From: an uncultured Pseudomonadales bacterium
GTDB taxonomy: Bacteria; Pseudomonadota; Gammaproteobacteria; Pseudomonadales; Azotimanducaceae
Assembly: GCA_938036875.1 (NCBI GenBank)
Contig: CALHVX010000030.1
Coordinates: forward strand, 1-44,093
DNA: 44,093 nt
Reading direction: 5' to 3'
Under the pieces are notes generated by a model. The model saw only the letters and a list, made by a program, of their open reading frames with translations, was not told the origin of the DNA and searched no databases. Shown one piece after another: positions 7,970-16,905 of this stretch. Position 1 is the first letter of the stretch. Every line of letters begins with the position of its first letter. Both the position numbers and the translations under genes were made by a program.

Positions 7970-10564
7970 CTACCGCGCAACAAAAGTGAATTCGTCCGCC
8001 GCATAGCTCACCTCCACAACCCTAGCGTCGGCATAGCTACCCGCCAAGATGCCTCGTGCTAGCGGGTTTTCGATCCGCCGTTGAATCACTCGCTTTAACG
8101 GGCGCGCTCCATACACCGGGTCATACCCTTCCTCTACCAAAGCGTTCAAAGCCAGTTCATCCACCACCAGCTCAATCTCTTGCTCCAGCAATCGCTTTGC
8201 CAGCAATGCGACCTGCAAGCCGGCAATCTGTTGAATCTGCGGCTTTGACAGCGGATGAAACACAACGGTGTCATCCACGCGATTTATGAACTCAGGGCGA
8301 AAATGCTGAGCCACAACCCCAAGTACCGTTTGCCGAATCGCGTCATGATTCCCTTCTGCACTTAAGCTTTGAATCGCCTCAGAACCCAAGTTTGAGGTCA
8401 TGACTAAAACGGTATTGCGAAAATCTACGGTGCGACCATGGCCATCGGTAAGCCGCCCATCTTCCAACACTTGTAGCAAAATGTTGAACACGTCGGTATG
8501 CGCCTTCTCAATTTCATCCAGCAGTATCAGGCTGTAAGGCTTGCGTCGTACCAACTCGGTTAGGTACCCCCCCTGCTCGTAACCTACGTAACCTGGAGGC
8601 GCACCAATGAGCCGGGAGACCGAATGTTTCTCCATAAACTCAGACATGTCGATGCGGACCATAGCCTCTTCGCTATCGAACAATTCTATCGCTAGCGCTT
8701 TGCATAGCTCGGTTTTACCAACCCCCGTTGGCCCTAAAAACATGAAGGAGCCGTTGGGGCGATTAGGATCTGACAGCCCTGCCCTAGAACGCCGTACCGC
8801 ATCACTCACGGCTGTGATCGCTTCGGATTGACCCACAACGCGGGTTTGCAACGCTTGCTCCAAGTCTAGTAGCTTGTCGCGCTCGCCCTCCATCAATTTA
8901 GCCACGGGGATACCCGTCCACTTTGCAACCACCTCAGAGATTTCTTCTGCGGTGACCGCATTACGTAACAAAGTATGCGTAGCCGTTTTGCCTTCGGCAT
9001 CTCGAGAATCGTCATCCGCCGCATGCTGCAGTCGCTGCTCTAGCTCTGGTATCCGACCGTACTGTAACTCCGACATCCGTGCTAAGTCTCCAGCGCGACG
9101 CGCGGCCTCAAATTCAACCCGTGCATCGTCCAGTTCACTTTTCACCTGTTGTGCACCTTTGAGTTCCGCTTTCTCAGCAGACCAAATAGCGTCAAGCTCA
9201 CCAAACTCTGTTTCTAGTTCGGCAATAGTGCCTCGCAAATCTTCAAGCCTACGTTTGCTCGCGGCATCCGATTCGTTCTTCAACGCCTCTTGCTCAATTT
9301 TTAGTTGAATCAAGCGTCGTTCTAGCCGATCCATAGCTTCCGGTTTAGAGTCCATCTCCATGCGTATTCGACTCGCCGCCTCGTCCATCAGGTCGATCGC
9401 CTTGTCCGGCAACTGCCGGTCGCTAATATAGCGATGAGACAACCGAGCGGCAGCTACCAACGCTGGATCGGTAATATCCACACCATGGTGCAACTCATAA
9501 CGTTCTTTTAATCCACGCAAGATGGCCACCGTATCTTCCACGCTTGGCTCATCCACTTGGACTTTTTGGAAACGGCGCTCTAACGCGGCGTCTTTCTCGA
9601 TGTATTGGCGGTACTCATCCAAAGTGGTGGCACCAACACAGTGCAGCTCACCCCGCGCAAGGGCCGGTTTCAGCATGTTGCCGGCATCCATCGCGCCGTC
9701 CGCTTTGCCAGCACCTACCATGGTATGCAATTCATCAATAAAGAGGATCACGTTACCCTCTTGCTTTGATAGCTCGTTCAGCACAGCCTTCAAACGCTCT
9801 TCGAACTCACCGCGAAACTTGGCGCCAGCAATCAGCGCGCCCATATCTAACGACAGCACACGTTTGCTCTTCAGTCCTTCCGGAACCTCACCGTTCAAGA
9901 TGCGCTGGGCTAAGCCTTCGACAATGGCCGTTTTACCGACGCCTGGCTCACCGATGAGCACTGGGTTGTTTTTCGTACGGCGCTGCAAGACTTGGATAGT
10001 CCGGCGTATCTCCTCATCACGGCCAATCACTGGATCTAGCTTGCCCAGCTCAGCACGCTCCGTGAGGTCAACCGTGTATTTCGTCAATGCCTCTCGATTC
10101 TCTTCGGCGTTTGCATCGTCCACAGAATCTCCGCCCCTTGTTTGCTCTACAGCTTCCGCTAAGGCTTGCTGATTTAGGCCACATTGCTGCAGGAGCTCCG
10201 CACAAACGGGCACTTCAAACATCGCCAGCAGCACCTGCTCAACAGCGATGAATTGGTCATTTGCGACCTGGGCTTGGCGATCCGCCAAGTTTAGGACTCG
10301 GGTCAAATCTGGCGAGATCGCAATCTCACCCGTTGCATTCTTAAGCACTGGCAGGTTATCCAGCCGCTTAGCCACGGCTACCGGTAGCTCAGCCATCCGG
10401 GTACCCGCCTGAGCCAACAACCTTGCCGGCGCCGAGCGCGTGTCGTCCGCCACGACGGCCAGCAGGTGAAAAGGTTCAATGCTGGTATGGTCTCGACCAA
10501 GCGCCAATGATTGCGCATCCGCCAGTAACCCCTGCAGTTTGTTGGTAAATTTGTCCATTCGCAT
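7970..10564 (-). CDS. clpB: ATP-dependent disaggregase ClpB (Hsp104 family)
   Basis: An 864-residue cytosolic AAA+ chaperone that works with DnaK to pull proteins out of aggregates. The N-domain (MRMDKFTNK start, about 1-150) is followed by AAA-1 with Walker [14 protein letters not shown] and Walker [10 protein letters not shown] charged coiled-coil middle domain (about 400-530) follows, whose presence separates ClpB from ClpA/ClpC. AAA-2 has [14 protein letters not shown] and [11 protein letters not shown]. No ClpP-binding loop is expected. The ATG at 10564 has GGAGG 6 nt upstream and gives the typical N-terminus. A heat-shock-type promoter lies just upstream. Length is normal. Confidence 0.98.
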   Translation of the reverse strand: MRMDKFTNKLQGLLADAQSLALGRDHTSIEPFHLLAVVADDTRSAPARLLAQAGTRMAELPVAVAKRLDNLPVLKNATGEIAISPDLTRVLNLADRQAQVANDQFIAVEQVLLAMFEVPVCAELLQQCGLNQQALAEAVEQTRGGDSVDDANAEENREALTKYTVDLTERAELGKLDPVIGRDEEIRRTIQVLQRRTKNNPVLIGEPGVGKTAIVEGLAQRILNGEVPEGLKSKRVLSLDMGALIAGAKFRGEFEERLKAVLNELSKQEGNVILFIDELHTMVGAGKADGAMDAGNMLKPALARGELHCVGATTLDEYRQYIEKDAALERRFQKVQVDEPSVEDTVAILRGLKERYELHHGVDITDPALVAAARLSHRYISDRQLPDKAIDLMDEAASRIRMEMDSKPEAMDRLERRLIQLKIEQEALKNESDAASKRRLEDLRGTIAELETEFGELDAIWSAEKAELKGAQQVKSELDDARVEFEAARRAGDLARMSELQYGRIPELEQRLQHAADDDSRDAEGKTATHTLLRNAVTAEEISEVVAKWTGIPVAKLMEGERDKLLDLEQALQTRVVGQSEAITAVSDAVRRSRAGLSDPNRPNGSFMFLGPTGVGKTELCKALAIELFDSEEAMVRIDMSEFMEKHSVSRLIGAPPGYVGYEQGGYLTELVRRKPYSLILLDEIEKAHTDVFNILLQVLEDGRLTDGHGRTVDFRNTVLVMTSNLGSEAIQSLSAEGNHDAIRQTVLGVVAQHFRPEFINRVDDTVVFHPLSKPQIQQIAGLQVALLAKRLLEQEIELVVDELALNALVEEGYDPVYGARPLKRVIQRRIENPLARGILAGSYADARVVEVSYAADEFTFVAR

Positions 10565-10603
10565 AACGGGCCTCCAATAGGCGCTTTTGTGTCATCTGCT
10601 GAT

Positions 10604-10632
10604 ACAATGAGGCCACAGCGGCCATTTTCAAC
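10604..10632 (-). promoter_or_regulatory. Putative sigma-32 (RpoH) heat-shock promoter of clpB
   Basis: On the minus strand, GTTGAAA (10626-10632) is followed after 13 nt by CCTCATTGT (10604-10612). This matches the RpoH pattern CTTGAAA, 11-16 nt, CCCCATnT at most positions and lies about 40 nt before the clpB start, a sensible distance. A GGCC/GGCC mini-hairpin falls within the spacer. clpB is a classic RpoH target, which supports the call. Confidence 0.75.
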
Positions 10633-10681
10633 TGCTCACAACAACATAACTTGCAGCAATCTATAGTCTTCTAGAGGTTTT

Positions 10682-11473
10682 ATGTCAGGCGACGCCCGAG
10701 ATAATCAGCGTGAATACCCGCGAATCAGTATTCCTCTATTGGTCGAACTCAAGCACCCCATCTTGGGTACCCACCAAACCACTGCGGAGAACATCTCGGC
10801 GGGCGGTCTATTTGTAACCTTACCAGCGGAGGCTCGAGCTGATAGCGTCAAACCCCAGTCTCGCCTAAAGATCCGTCTTTTAAACGCCAGCCAGATTGGG
10901 CCACAGGCCACCCCCACCGTTGAAATGGTCGTTATGCGTGCAGAAGCCGGTGGGCTAGGCCTGAAATTCGCAAACCAAACCAGCCAATTCTTATGGGAAA
11001 GTGCCGAACGCAAGCGCGTTGAGCTAACCGTCGGCAAAGACTACTTCCAGGTTCACCTCAGCGCTTTGGTGCAGCGCAACCAGAAACTCCTGCTGGTCGA
11101 AGAACGGGGTCACTGGGTGTTTCCCAGCTGCTACCTGCAGGTTGGAGAAACTTGGCAATCGGTAATGTCCGAACTGCTAACAGTGGGGCTCGGCATACCC
11201 GACTGTATTGCCATTGGCCCGATCGACATACACAACACCAACAATCCAAGCCTACCGGCTACTGCAACTCTACGCGTGTTCTATCGATATCAAGCCAACA
11301 CGAGCAAGCTTGCTCTTGCCAAGGACAGTGAATATCGTAATTTTCGCTGGATCGATAAAGCTCGAACCTTAGACGATCTCACCTTCGCCAACGCCGAAGA
11401 CCGGCGTGTTGTGGAGCAACAGTTGGCTGCGTGGCAGCAGCAATCGACCGGAACTGGCGGTTCTAGCGAATGA
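10682..11473 (+). CDS. PilZ domain fused to a degenerate Nudix-like domain
   Basis: A 263-residue soluble protein. Residues about 8-110 form a PilZ domain with both c-di-GMP-binding motifs visible: RxxxR as REYPR (10-14) and (D/N)xSxxG as NISAGG (37-42). Residues about 125-250 look like a Nudix fold (LLLVEERGHWVFPS, then a GET helix). Aligned to the Nudix box GX5EX7REUXEEXGU, however, the first Gly is Cys150 and the REUXEE stretch reads ELLTVG, so the metal-binding glutamates are missing. I infer a c-di-GMP-responsive protein whose Nudix domain binds rather than hydrolyses a ligand. The start has AGAGG 4-5 nt upstream; the 3' end overlaps the DUF2244 gene by 4 nt, so both are probably one transcript, divergent from clpB. 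Confidence 0.8.
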   Translation: MSGDARDNQREYPRISIPLLVELKHPILGTHQTTAENISAGGLFVTLPAEARADSVKPQSRLKIRLLNASQIGPQATPTVEMVVMRAEAGGLGLKFANQTSQFLWESAERKRVELTVGKDYFQVHLSALVQRNQKLLLVEERGHWVFPSCYLQVGETWQSVMSELLTVGLGIPDCIAIGPIDIHNTNNPSLPATATLRVFYRYQANTSKLALAKDSEYRNFRWIDKARTLDDLTFANAEDRRVVEQQLAAWQQQSTGTGGSSE

Positions 11474-11988
11474 TCCGAAGTACCTTCGATGCTGAAAATG
11501 CGTCAGCCATCATTGTGCTACAACCGAACCGCTCTTGGACTTGGCGTGCCAACCTGTACTTGATCGGCAGCTTAATGCTGGTATCGCTTAGCGTTGGCTT
11601 AGTCTTGCTCTATCTGGGGTATTGGCTAATTCTACTATTTACGACCTTAGAGATCGGCTTCTTAACAGCCTGCCTTCACTACTGCGTCAGCCGAACCCAC
11701 CGCCAAGAGGTCCTGCGGTTTAGCAGCGACCGACTTGTCATCGAAACTGGCTCACGCCAGCCTCGTGAAGAGGTAAACGTACCTCGTTTCTTCGCAAGGT
11801 TCTTCGTTAAACCCGCTCGACGCCGGGGGCAAAGCAAATCCGTTGCTTTGCGCTGCCATGATCAGGACAAGAATCGACAACAAGAGTTCGAGGTTGGCAG
11901 CTTTCTGGGTGATGCCGAAAAGGACCAACTGGTGCGTTTGCTGCAGCGTACAATCCAACGTTTGGACGCGTTACCAGCAACGAGCTAA
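11470..11988 (+). CDS. DUF2244-family inner-membrane protein
   Basis: A 172-residue protein with the DUF2244 layout: the LQPNRSWTWRA motif near residue 18, two closely spaced transmembrane helices (about 30-50 and 53-72), then a cytoplasmic beta-rich domain with VLRFSSDRLVIE. The family's molecular role is unknown; some relatives sit near cytochrome oxidase genes, but not here. The start ATG overlaps the stop of the PilZ-Nudix gene (ATGA), pointing to translational coupling. The 3' end overlaps the convergent comEC stop by 18 nt. Confidence 0.8.
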   Translation: MIRSTFDAENASAIIVLQPNRSWTWRANLYLIGSLMLVSLSVGLVLLYLGYWLILLFTTLEIGFLTACLHYCVSRTHRQEVLRFSSDRLVIETGSRQPREEVNVPRFFARFFVKPARRRGQSKSVALRCHDQDKNRQQEFEVGSFLGDAEKDQLVRLLQRTIQRLDALPATS

Positions 11989-14385
11989 GGCTTTTTGGCT
12001 TTGCCCTTGGCGCCACGGCCGCCCCTCCATGCGTGCCAAACGAATATGGCTTGGTTGATCAGAGCGCCAGCTAACCGCACCGGCCTCCCCAGTAACAAAC
12101 AGCCGCGCGCCGACACTACAATAGCGACGCACAACTTTGGGATGTGGATGCCCATAGCGACTATGCCGCGCCGTGCTTGCAACGACCCACTGCGGATGCA
12201 ATCGACGCACCAGCGCGTAACTCGACGAGGTTGCGCTGCCATGATGGGGCGCCGTCATAAACGTCGCGCCCGGCGTTAAGCTTTCTAACAACGACAGCTC
12301 GATTGGTTGCGATATGTCCCCGAGCAACAGCGCTTGCTGCGCTGCACCTGCGCGATCGGCCATAGCTGTCACTTGCAAAACACAGGAAGCATCGTTACTG
12401 GTTAGACCCGCTTGAGCCTCAGCTTGTAAGGGCGGGCTCAACAGTTCAAATTCAACCTGATCCCAAACCCAGCGCTGCCCTGCCACGCAAGGTTTGACCG
12501 AGTGCTCTGTGCTTTTTAACAAGCCACCCTGAAGATTCAATTTTGGCTGCCAATGCGCCCGCAGCGGATCCGCGCCTCCCGAGTGATCTATATCTTCGTG
12601 GCTGATCACCAAGCCATCGAGATGCCTAACCCCCAAAGCACCTAAGGTTGGTTCAATCAGTGCTTGTGCTGCATTAAACCCACTCTCGTAAGCGGGCCCT
12701 GCATCAAACAAGAGATGATGCTGAGCCGTACTCACCAAAATGGCGCTGCCTTGCCCAACGTCTAAGACCAATATACGAAAGTCACCATCAGGCACCAGGG
12801 TTTGCCAATTCAACAAGATCGACGCGTACGCTAGCGAGGCCAATACACGACTACGCCACGCCATTGGCATGAGGCAAAGCAGGCCAACGACACCATGCAA
12901 CCCATGCGCCCACCAAGTCATACTCGGGGGTTGCCACAATCCCCCAGTCGATGCAGCCTCCAGCAAATGCTGGAACAGCACCAATGCTGAGTTGGCGCAA
13001 GCCAACAAAATATGGCCAATAGAAGCAGAGATAAGCGTTATCAAGCTACCCACCAATGCCAGTGGCACCACAGCGAGAGAAACCCAAGGAACGGCGACCA
13101 AATTGACCAAGAAACCTAGACTGGGAGAGGCCAAGCCTAAGGCAACCGTAAGCGGCCCCAAACCTAGCAGCAAGGCAATTTGAACCCGGAGCAACAAGCG
13201 CAACTGCCCCATCAACCAAGCGAGCAAACTGCGCGGCCAAAAAACACTGCAAGAAACACGGCAAGATACACTGGAAGGCGAACTTGAAGACACCTCAGCG
13301 ACTTTCGGCGCCGAATATCTCGGCTCAAAAAACCACAGCAAAACACCAACGGCACCAAAAGAGAGGTAAAACCCGAGTTGCCAACCAGAGCGAGGCAGAC
13401 AGAGCAAGATAACCACCAGCGCCCACAAAAAACCGAGCAACAAATCTCCACGCCGACCGAACCCCACCCAGGTCAGCGCCATGCTCAGCATTATCCAAGC
13501 CCGCACGCCCGGCACTTTAGCCCCGGTAAGCAAAACATAGAGACCGCTCAGCACCAGCGCAGCAACCACCGCTAAACGACGTGCTGGAACCCTGGCTACC
13601 AACCAGGGAAAGACTCGAAACCACCAACTCACGACAAAAAAGCTGGCGCTTGCCACCAGCCCAACATGCAGACCAGACACGATAAACAAATGAACGGTGC
13701 CGCTTGCGCGTAGCCTATGCCAGTCCTGGTTATCTAGCTTGCCAACGTCTCCGAGCACTAGCGCTTGAAGCACTCCGGCTTGGGAGTAACCCGCAAGCTC
13801 TTCTGCAAGCTTTGCTCTCCAAGCATCTAAGCCTTGCCTTGGCGCGGCTGCGCTCAACAATTTTCCGGAACGCACATATCCCGTGGCCGCCAGATTGGCA
13901 CCCAACAACCAACGCTCATAATCAAACCCACCAGGGTTTTGGTAGCCCCAAGGTTCGCTAAGCACTAGATCCATTTGCCAAACCGAACCAACCGCGGGCG
14001 TTGGTGCGGACCGCCAAGTCAAACGATAACGCTGCTTAACTTTTGCTTGGCACTTTGCTTGAAGTGCTTCTGGCTTTGACAACACAGTGCGCACTACACC
14101 CACTAGCCTTGTCGACATCTCGCCAGCGGGTTGTACCTCTTGCACCTCTAGCGTTACTCGAGCTTGCAGCTTCTCAGCGCAGCCCCTGATTTGTTGCTGC
14201 ACTTGTGTCTGCACTTGGTAGCTGCTGTAAGCAAACGCTAGCACCAACAGCAAACCGCAACGCCAGGGTTTCCAGTAGCTCAACAGCACAGCAATGCACA
14301 GCGCTACCGGGACAACGAAAAAAAGATTACCTAGCCAATAAGGGGCTAATAGGCCAAACCCAGCAACGAATAACGGGATACGCAT
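11971..14385 (-). CDS. comEC: ComEC/Rec2-family DNA uptake channel
   Basis: A large polytopic inner-membrane protein proposed to pass single-stranded DNA into the cytoplasm during transformation. It has an N-terminal ComEC region with several helices and a soluble loop (RVTLEVQEVQPAGE), a central competence domain starting near VHLFIVSGLHVGL, and a C-terminal metallo-beta-lactamase-like domain with LDVGQGSAILV, SHEDIDHSGG and TAPHHGS. The frame is open to 14463, but I prefer the ATG at 14385 (MRIPLFVAG, about 804 residues): it begins directly before the first helix and avoids overlapping the divergent DUF2062 gene. Neither start has a strong ribosome site. The gene appears intact; competence itself cannot be inferred from it alone. 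Confidence 0.93.
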   Translation of the reverse strand: MRIPLFVAGFGLLAPYWLGNLFFVVPVALCIAVLLSYWKPWRCGLLLVLAFAYSSYQVQTQVQQQIRGCAEKLQARVTLEVQEVQPAGEMSTRLVGVVRTVLSKPEALQAKCQAKVKQRYRLTWRSAPTPAVGSVWQMDLVLSEPWGYQNPGGFDYERWLLGANLAATGYVRSGKLLSAAAPRQGLDAWRAKLAEELAGYSQAGVLQALVLGDVGKLDNQDWHRLRASGTVHLFIVSGLHVGLVASASFFVVSWWFRVFPWLVARVPARRLAVVAALVLSGLYVLLTGAKVPGVRAWIMLSMALTWVGFGRRGDLLLGFLWALVVILLCLPRSGWQLGFYLSFGAVGVLLWFFEPRYSAPKVAEVSSSSPSSVSCRVSCSVFWPRSLLAWLMGQLRLLLRVQIALLLGLGPLTVALGLASPSLGFLVNLVAVPWVSLAVVPLALVGSLITLISASIGHILLACANSALVLFQHLLEAASTGGLWQPPSMTWWAHGLHGVVGLLCLMPMAWRSRVLASLAYASILLNWQTLVPDGDFRILVLDVGQGSAILVSTAQHHLLFDAGPAYESGFNAAQALIEPTLGALGVRHLDGLVISHEDIDHSGGADPLRAHWQPKLNLQGGLLKSTEHSVKPCVAGQRWVWDQVEFELLSPPLQAEAQAGLTSNDASCVLQVTAMADRAGAAQQALLLGDISQPIELSLLESLTPGATFMTAPHHGSATSSSYALVRRLHPQWVVASTARHSRYGHPHPKVVRRYCSVGARLFVTGEAGAVSWRSDQPSHIRLARMEGRPWRQGQSQKALARCW

Positions 14386-14419
14386 ATACCAGGCACCACG
14401 GGAAAGGCATAATGGATTT

Positions 14420-14956
14420 ATGCCTAAAGACTTCCTTCGCCGATACCTACCAACGCCCAGCAAACTACGTGAGAACCCGGCGTTGCGGCCCGTACGAAAG
14501 TGGCTACAGGATCCTGAAATCTGGCATCTACATCGTCGAGCAGTGGCCGGCGCCGCCTTTATAGGCCTATTTTGCGCCTTTTTGCCAATTCCCTTTCAAA
14601 TGTTGGTGGCGGCAGTATTGGCCGTCACCTTGCGCTGCAACCTACCCATCGCTGCTGCACTGGTCTGGGTCACCAATCCAGTAACCATTGCCCCCATGTT
14701 CTACTTTGCTTATCGATTGGGTGTGTGGTTACTAGGTTCGGGCGAGGTGGTGAGCAGCATTGAGTTAGACCTTGACTGGTTGCTGGCTAACTTTGATGAG
14801 CTAGCTTACCCGCTGCTGTTTGGATCCTTAGTCTGTGGATGGGTGACCGGTTTAACCGCTTATGCACTAGTCCATGTTTCCTGGCGTCTACACGTGATAT
14901 CTAGGTGGCGAGAACGGCGTGAGCGGCGCCTGCTGGCCAAACAAAACCGCGGTTAA
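14420..14956 (+). CDS. DUF2062 membrane protein
   Basis: A 178-residue inner-membrane protein. DUF2062 hallmarks are visible: the amphipathic N-terminus with a long basic stretch, the first helix FIGLFCAFLPIPFQMLVAA, the central motif VTNPVTIAPMFYFAYRLG, and two C-terminal helices followed by an Arg-rich tail. Function is unknown. It lies between comEC and the lol genes, as I recall it doing in Pseudomonas, but on the opposite strand. The ATG at 14420 gives the family N-terminus; it is divergent from comEC with about 35 nt between starts, so the two promoters must be very compact. Confidence 0.85.
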   Translation: MPKDFLRRYLPTPSKLRENPALRPVRKWLQDPEIWHLHRRAVAGAAFIGLFCAFLPIPFQMLVAAVLAVTLRCNLPIAAALVWVTNPVTIAPMFYFAYRLGVWLLGSGEVVSSIELDLDWLLANFDELAYPLLFGSLVCGWVTGLTAYALVHVSWRLHVISRWRERRERRLLAKQNRG

Positions 14957-14962
14957 CAGGCG

Positions 14963-16201
14963 TCAGTTCAAGTGCAACGCTTGGACAGGATTAAGATTCG
15001 CCGCACGCCGTGCCGGCAACCAAGCCGCCAGCACGCATAACGACCAAGCCATCCCGGCAATGACCAAGAGATCCATCGGTTTGACCACTGAGGGCAGCGC
15101 AGAAAAATAGCTACCTTCCAGCAACCGATAAGATGAGATCGAACCCAACCAGCGTACTATCTCCGCCACGTTTAGCGCCGCTAGCACACCCAGCAACAGT
15201 CCACCGATTATCCCGATGCTGGCAATAAACACCCCCTGCAGAATAAAAACCCGACGAATCAGACCCGCATCAGCGCCCATGGTTCGTAAGATCGCGATAT
15301 CACCGCGCTTTTCGGTTACCACCATTAGTTGACCTGACACGATATTGAACGACGCTACCGCCACAACCATCAGCAACACCAAAAACATCATCGATTTCTC
15401 TAACGCCACTGCGCGGAAAAACTCACCGTAGGTTTGGTTCCAGCTTTGGAGCTGCCAGTCCGATTGACTTGAACCCAGTTGGTTAGCCAAAGCGCCGGCC
15501 TGCATCGGATTAACCAAATCAACGCGCCACCCCAGCTTGCCAAATTGCGCCCACTGGACATCAGCAAATCGCGCAAGGTTGGTGAACACCAAGCTGCTGT
15601 CGAGCTCAGCGCCAATCTCAAATGTGCCTACCATTTGGAATCGAAACAGCTTTGGATTCACCCCCGTTGCGGTGGGCTCTGAAAGCACCAAAACCACAGT
15701 ATCCCCAGGATACAAACCAAGATGTCGCGCAAGAGGCGCACCCATCACTAGCGCATTGGCTGGCTGCTGTGTTTGCCCTTGCTCGGCAACCCCAGGTGCC
15801 AGGCGCGCCAATCCGCTGCCCCGGAACAATGTGTTTGGTGCGGTTAAGGCCGCAATACCGGCTTCATCAAGTGCGTAGATATTCACCGGGTTCACGGCTC
15901 CATTTTGGGTGACCATGCCGGAACCGCTGAAAAATTTGAATGCGCGCGCGACATCTTCGCGTTCTTGCAGCGCCAAAACCGAATGGTTGTCCTGCGCCGG
16001 CGCCTCAATCAAAAGGTGTGGGATAGTCCCTAACAAACGCGTGCGTAGCTCTCGATCAAACCCGTTCATGACGCTCACCACAACGGTTAGCACTATCACG
16101 CCAAGCGCTAGACCCGCCACAGAAATCCAGGTGATAAAGGCCGCAAATCGTTTGCGACCGGCAAACAAGTAGCGCCATGCAATGTGGGTAGAAAGGCTCA
16201 T
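14963..16201 (-). CDS. LolC/LolE-family lipoprotein-releasing permease (second, probably LolC-like)
   Basis: A 412-residue inner-membrane protein of the LolCDE exporter, which extracts outer-membrane lipoproteins and hands them to LolA. The N-terminal helix region ITWISVAGLALGVIVL and SVMNGFDRELRTRLLGTIPH is the family signature. A large periplasmic domain (about 50-260) follows, then three helices, ending LNPVQALHLN. It starts within the lolD stop (ATGA overlap). The FITWIS start region looks closer to E. coli LolC (FVSWLS) than the other permease does, so I call it LolC-like, but the C/E split is not certain and I give no symbol. Confidence 0.9.
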   Translation of the reverse strand: MSLSTHIAWRYLFAGRKRFAAFITWISVAGLALGVIVLTVVVSVMNGFDRELRTRLLGTIPHLLIEAPAQDNHSVLALQEREDVARAFKFFSGSGMVTQNGAVNPVNIYALDEAGIAALTAPNTLFRGSGLARLAPGVAEQGQTQQPANALVMGAPLARHLGLYPGDTVVLVLSEPTATGVNPKLFRFQMVGTFEIGAELDSSLVFTNLARFADVQWAQFGKLGWRVDLVNPMQAGALANQLGSSQSDWQLQSWNQTYGEFFRAVALEKSMMFLVLLMVVAVASFNIVSGQLMVVTEKRGDIAILRTMGADAGLIRRVFILQGVFIASIGIIGGLLLGVLAALNVAEIVRWLGSISSYRLLEGSYFSALPSVVKPMDLLVIAGMAWSLCVLAAWLPARRAANLNPVQALHLN

Positions 16202-16905
16202 AGAGGCCCAAGCCGCCCATGCTCTAAGAGCAGTGCTCGGTCCAGTCGCTGAGCTAGGGTTTCATCATGGGTCACAATAACAAAAGCGGTGCCTGTAACC
16301 TCACTGAGAGTGCACATCAAATCGAAAACCGACTGTGCGTTATCAGCATCCAGATTGCCCGTGGGTTCGTCCGCTAGCACCACTGCCGGTTTGGCTACTA
16401 GGGCTCGAGCCACAGCCACACGCTGACGTTCACCACCGGACAGTGCGCTGGGTTGATGCTTGAGCCGATCCGCCAAACCGACCTGATCTAACATCTGTGC
16501 CGCCGCAGTTGCGGCGCTTGTGCCATTGGCGCCCTGCAAGCGAAGCGGCATGGCTACATTTTCTAACGCGCTAAATTCTGGTAACAAGTGATGCGCTTGG
16601 TAAACGAAACCCATGCTGCGGGCCCTAATGGCAGCACGCCCTGCCGCGTTTGCCGTGCTCAGGTTGTCCCCGGCAACAATAACATCGCCACTGTCTGCAT
16701 CATCTAATCCGGCCAACAGATGCAGCAGCGTGCTTTTGCCGGAACCTGAACGACCCAAAATGGCCACCCGTTCCCCTGCCCGTACCTCAAGCTCACAACG
16801 ATCCAATATTTGCAGTTCATCCGCCCCTTGTTGGTAACTTTTGACGATAGCTAAAGCCTGCAGGACGGGTTTGCCAGCATCCAGCTGGATTGGAGAGTCA
16901 TTCAT
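16198..16905 (-). CDS. lolD: LolD, ATPase of the lipoprotein-releasing ABC transporter
   Basis: A cytoplasmic ABC ATPase that powers lipoprotein release. Walker A is GRSGSGKST, the LolD-type region is GFVYQAHHLLPEFSALENV, the signature is LSGGERQRVAVARAL and Walker B is VVLADEPTGNLD. I chose the ATG at 16905 (235 residues, family length) because AGGTG lies 8 nt upstream; the frame is open to 16941. This start overlaps the stop of the preceding permease gene by 8 nt and the 3' end overlaps the next permease by 4 nt, so the three subunits are translationally coupled. Confidence 0.95.
   Translation of the reverse strand: MNDSPIQLDAGKPVLQALAIVKSYQQGADELQILDRCELEVRAGERVAILGRSGSGKSTLLHLLAGLDDADSGDVIVAGDNLSTANAAGRAAIRARSMGFVYQAHHLLPEFSALENVAMPLRLQGANGTSAATAAAQMLDQVGLADRLKHQPSALSGGERQRVAVARALVAKPAVVLADEPTGNLDADNAQSVFDLMCTLSEVTGTAFVIVTHDETLAQRLDRALLLEHGRLGPL

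Noticed and set aside
9522-10172. 216-residue plus-strand frame opposite clpB
   Set aside because: Fully antisense to the conserved AAA-1 region, Ser/Arg-rich composition and no ribosome site: a shadow of clpB codon use.
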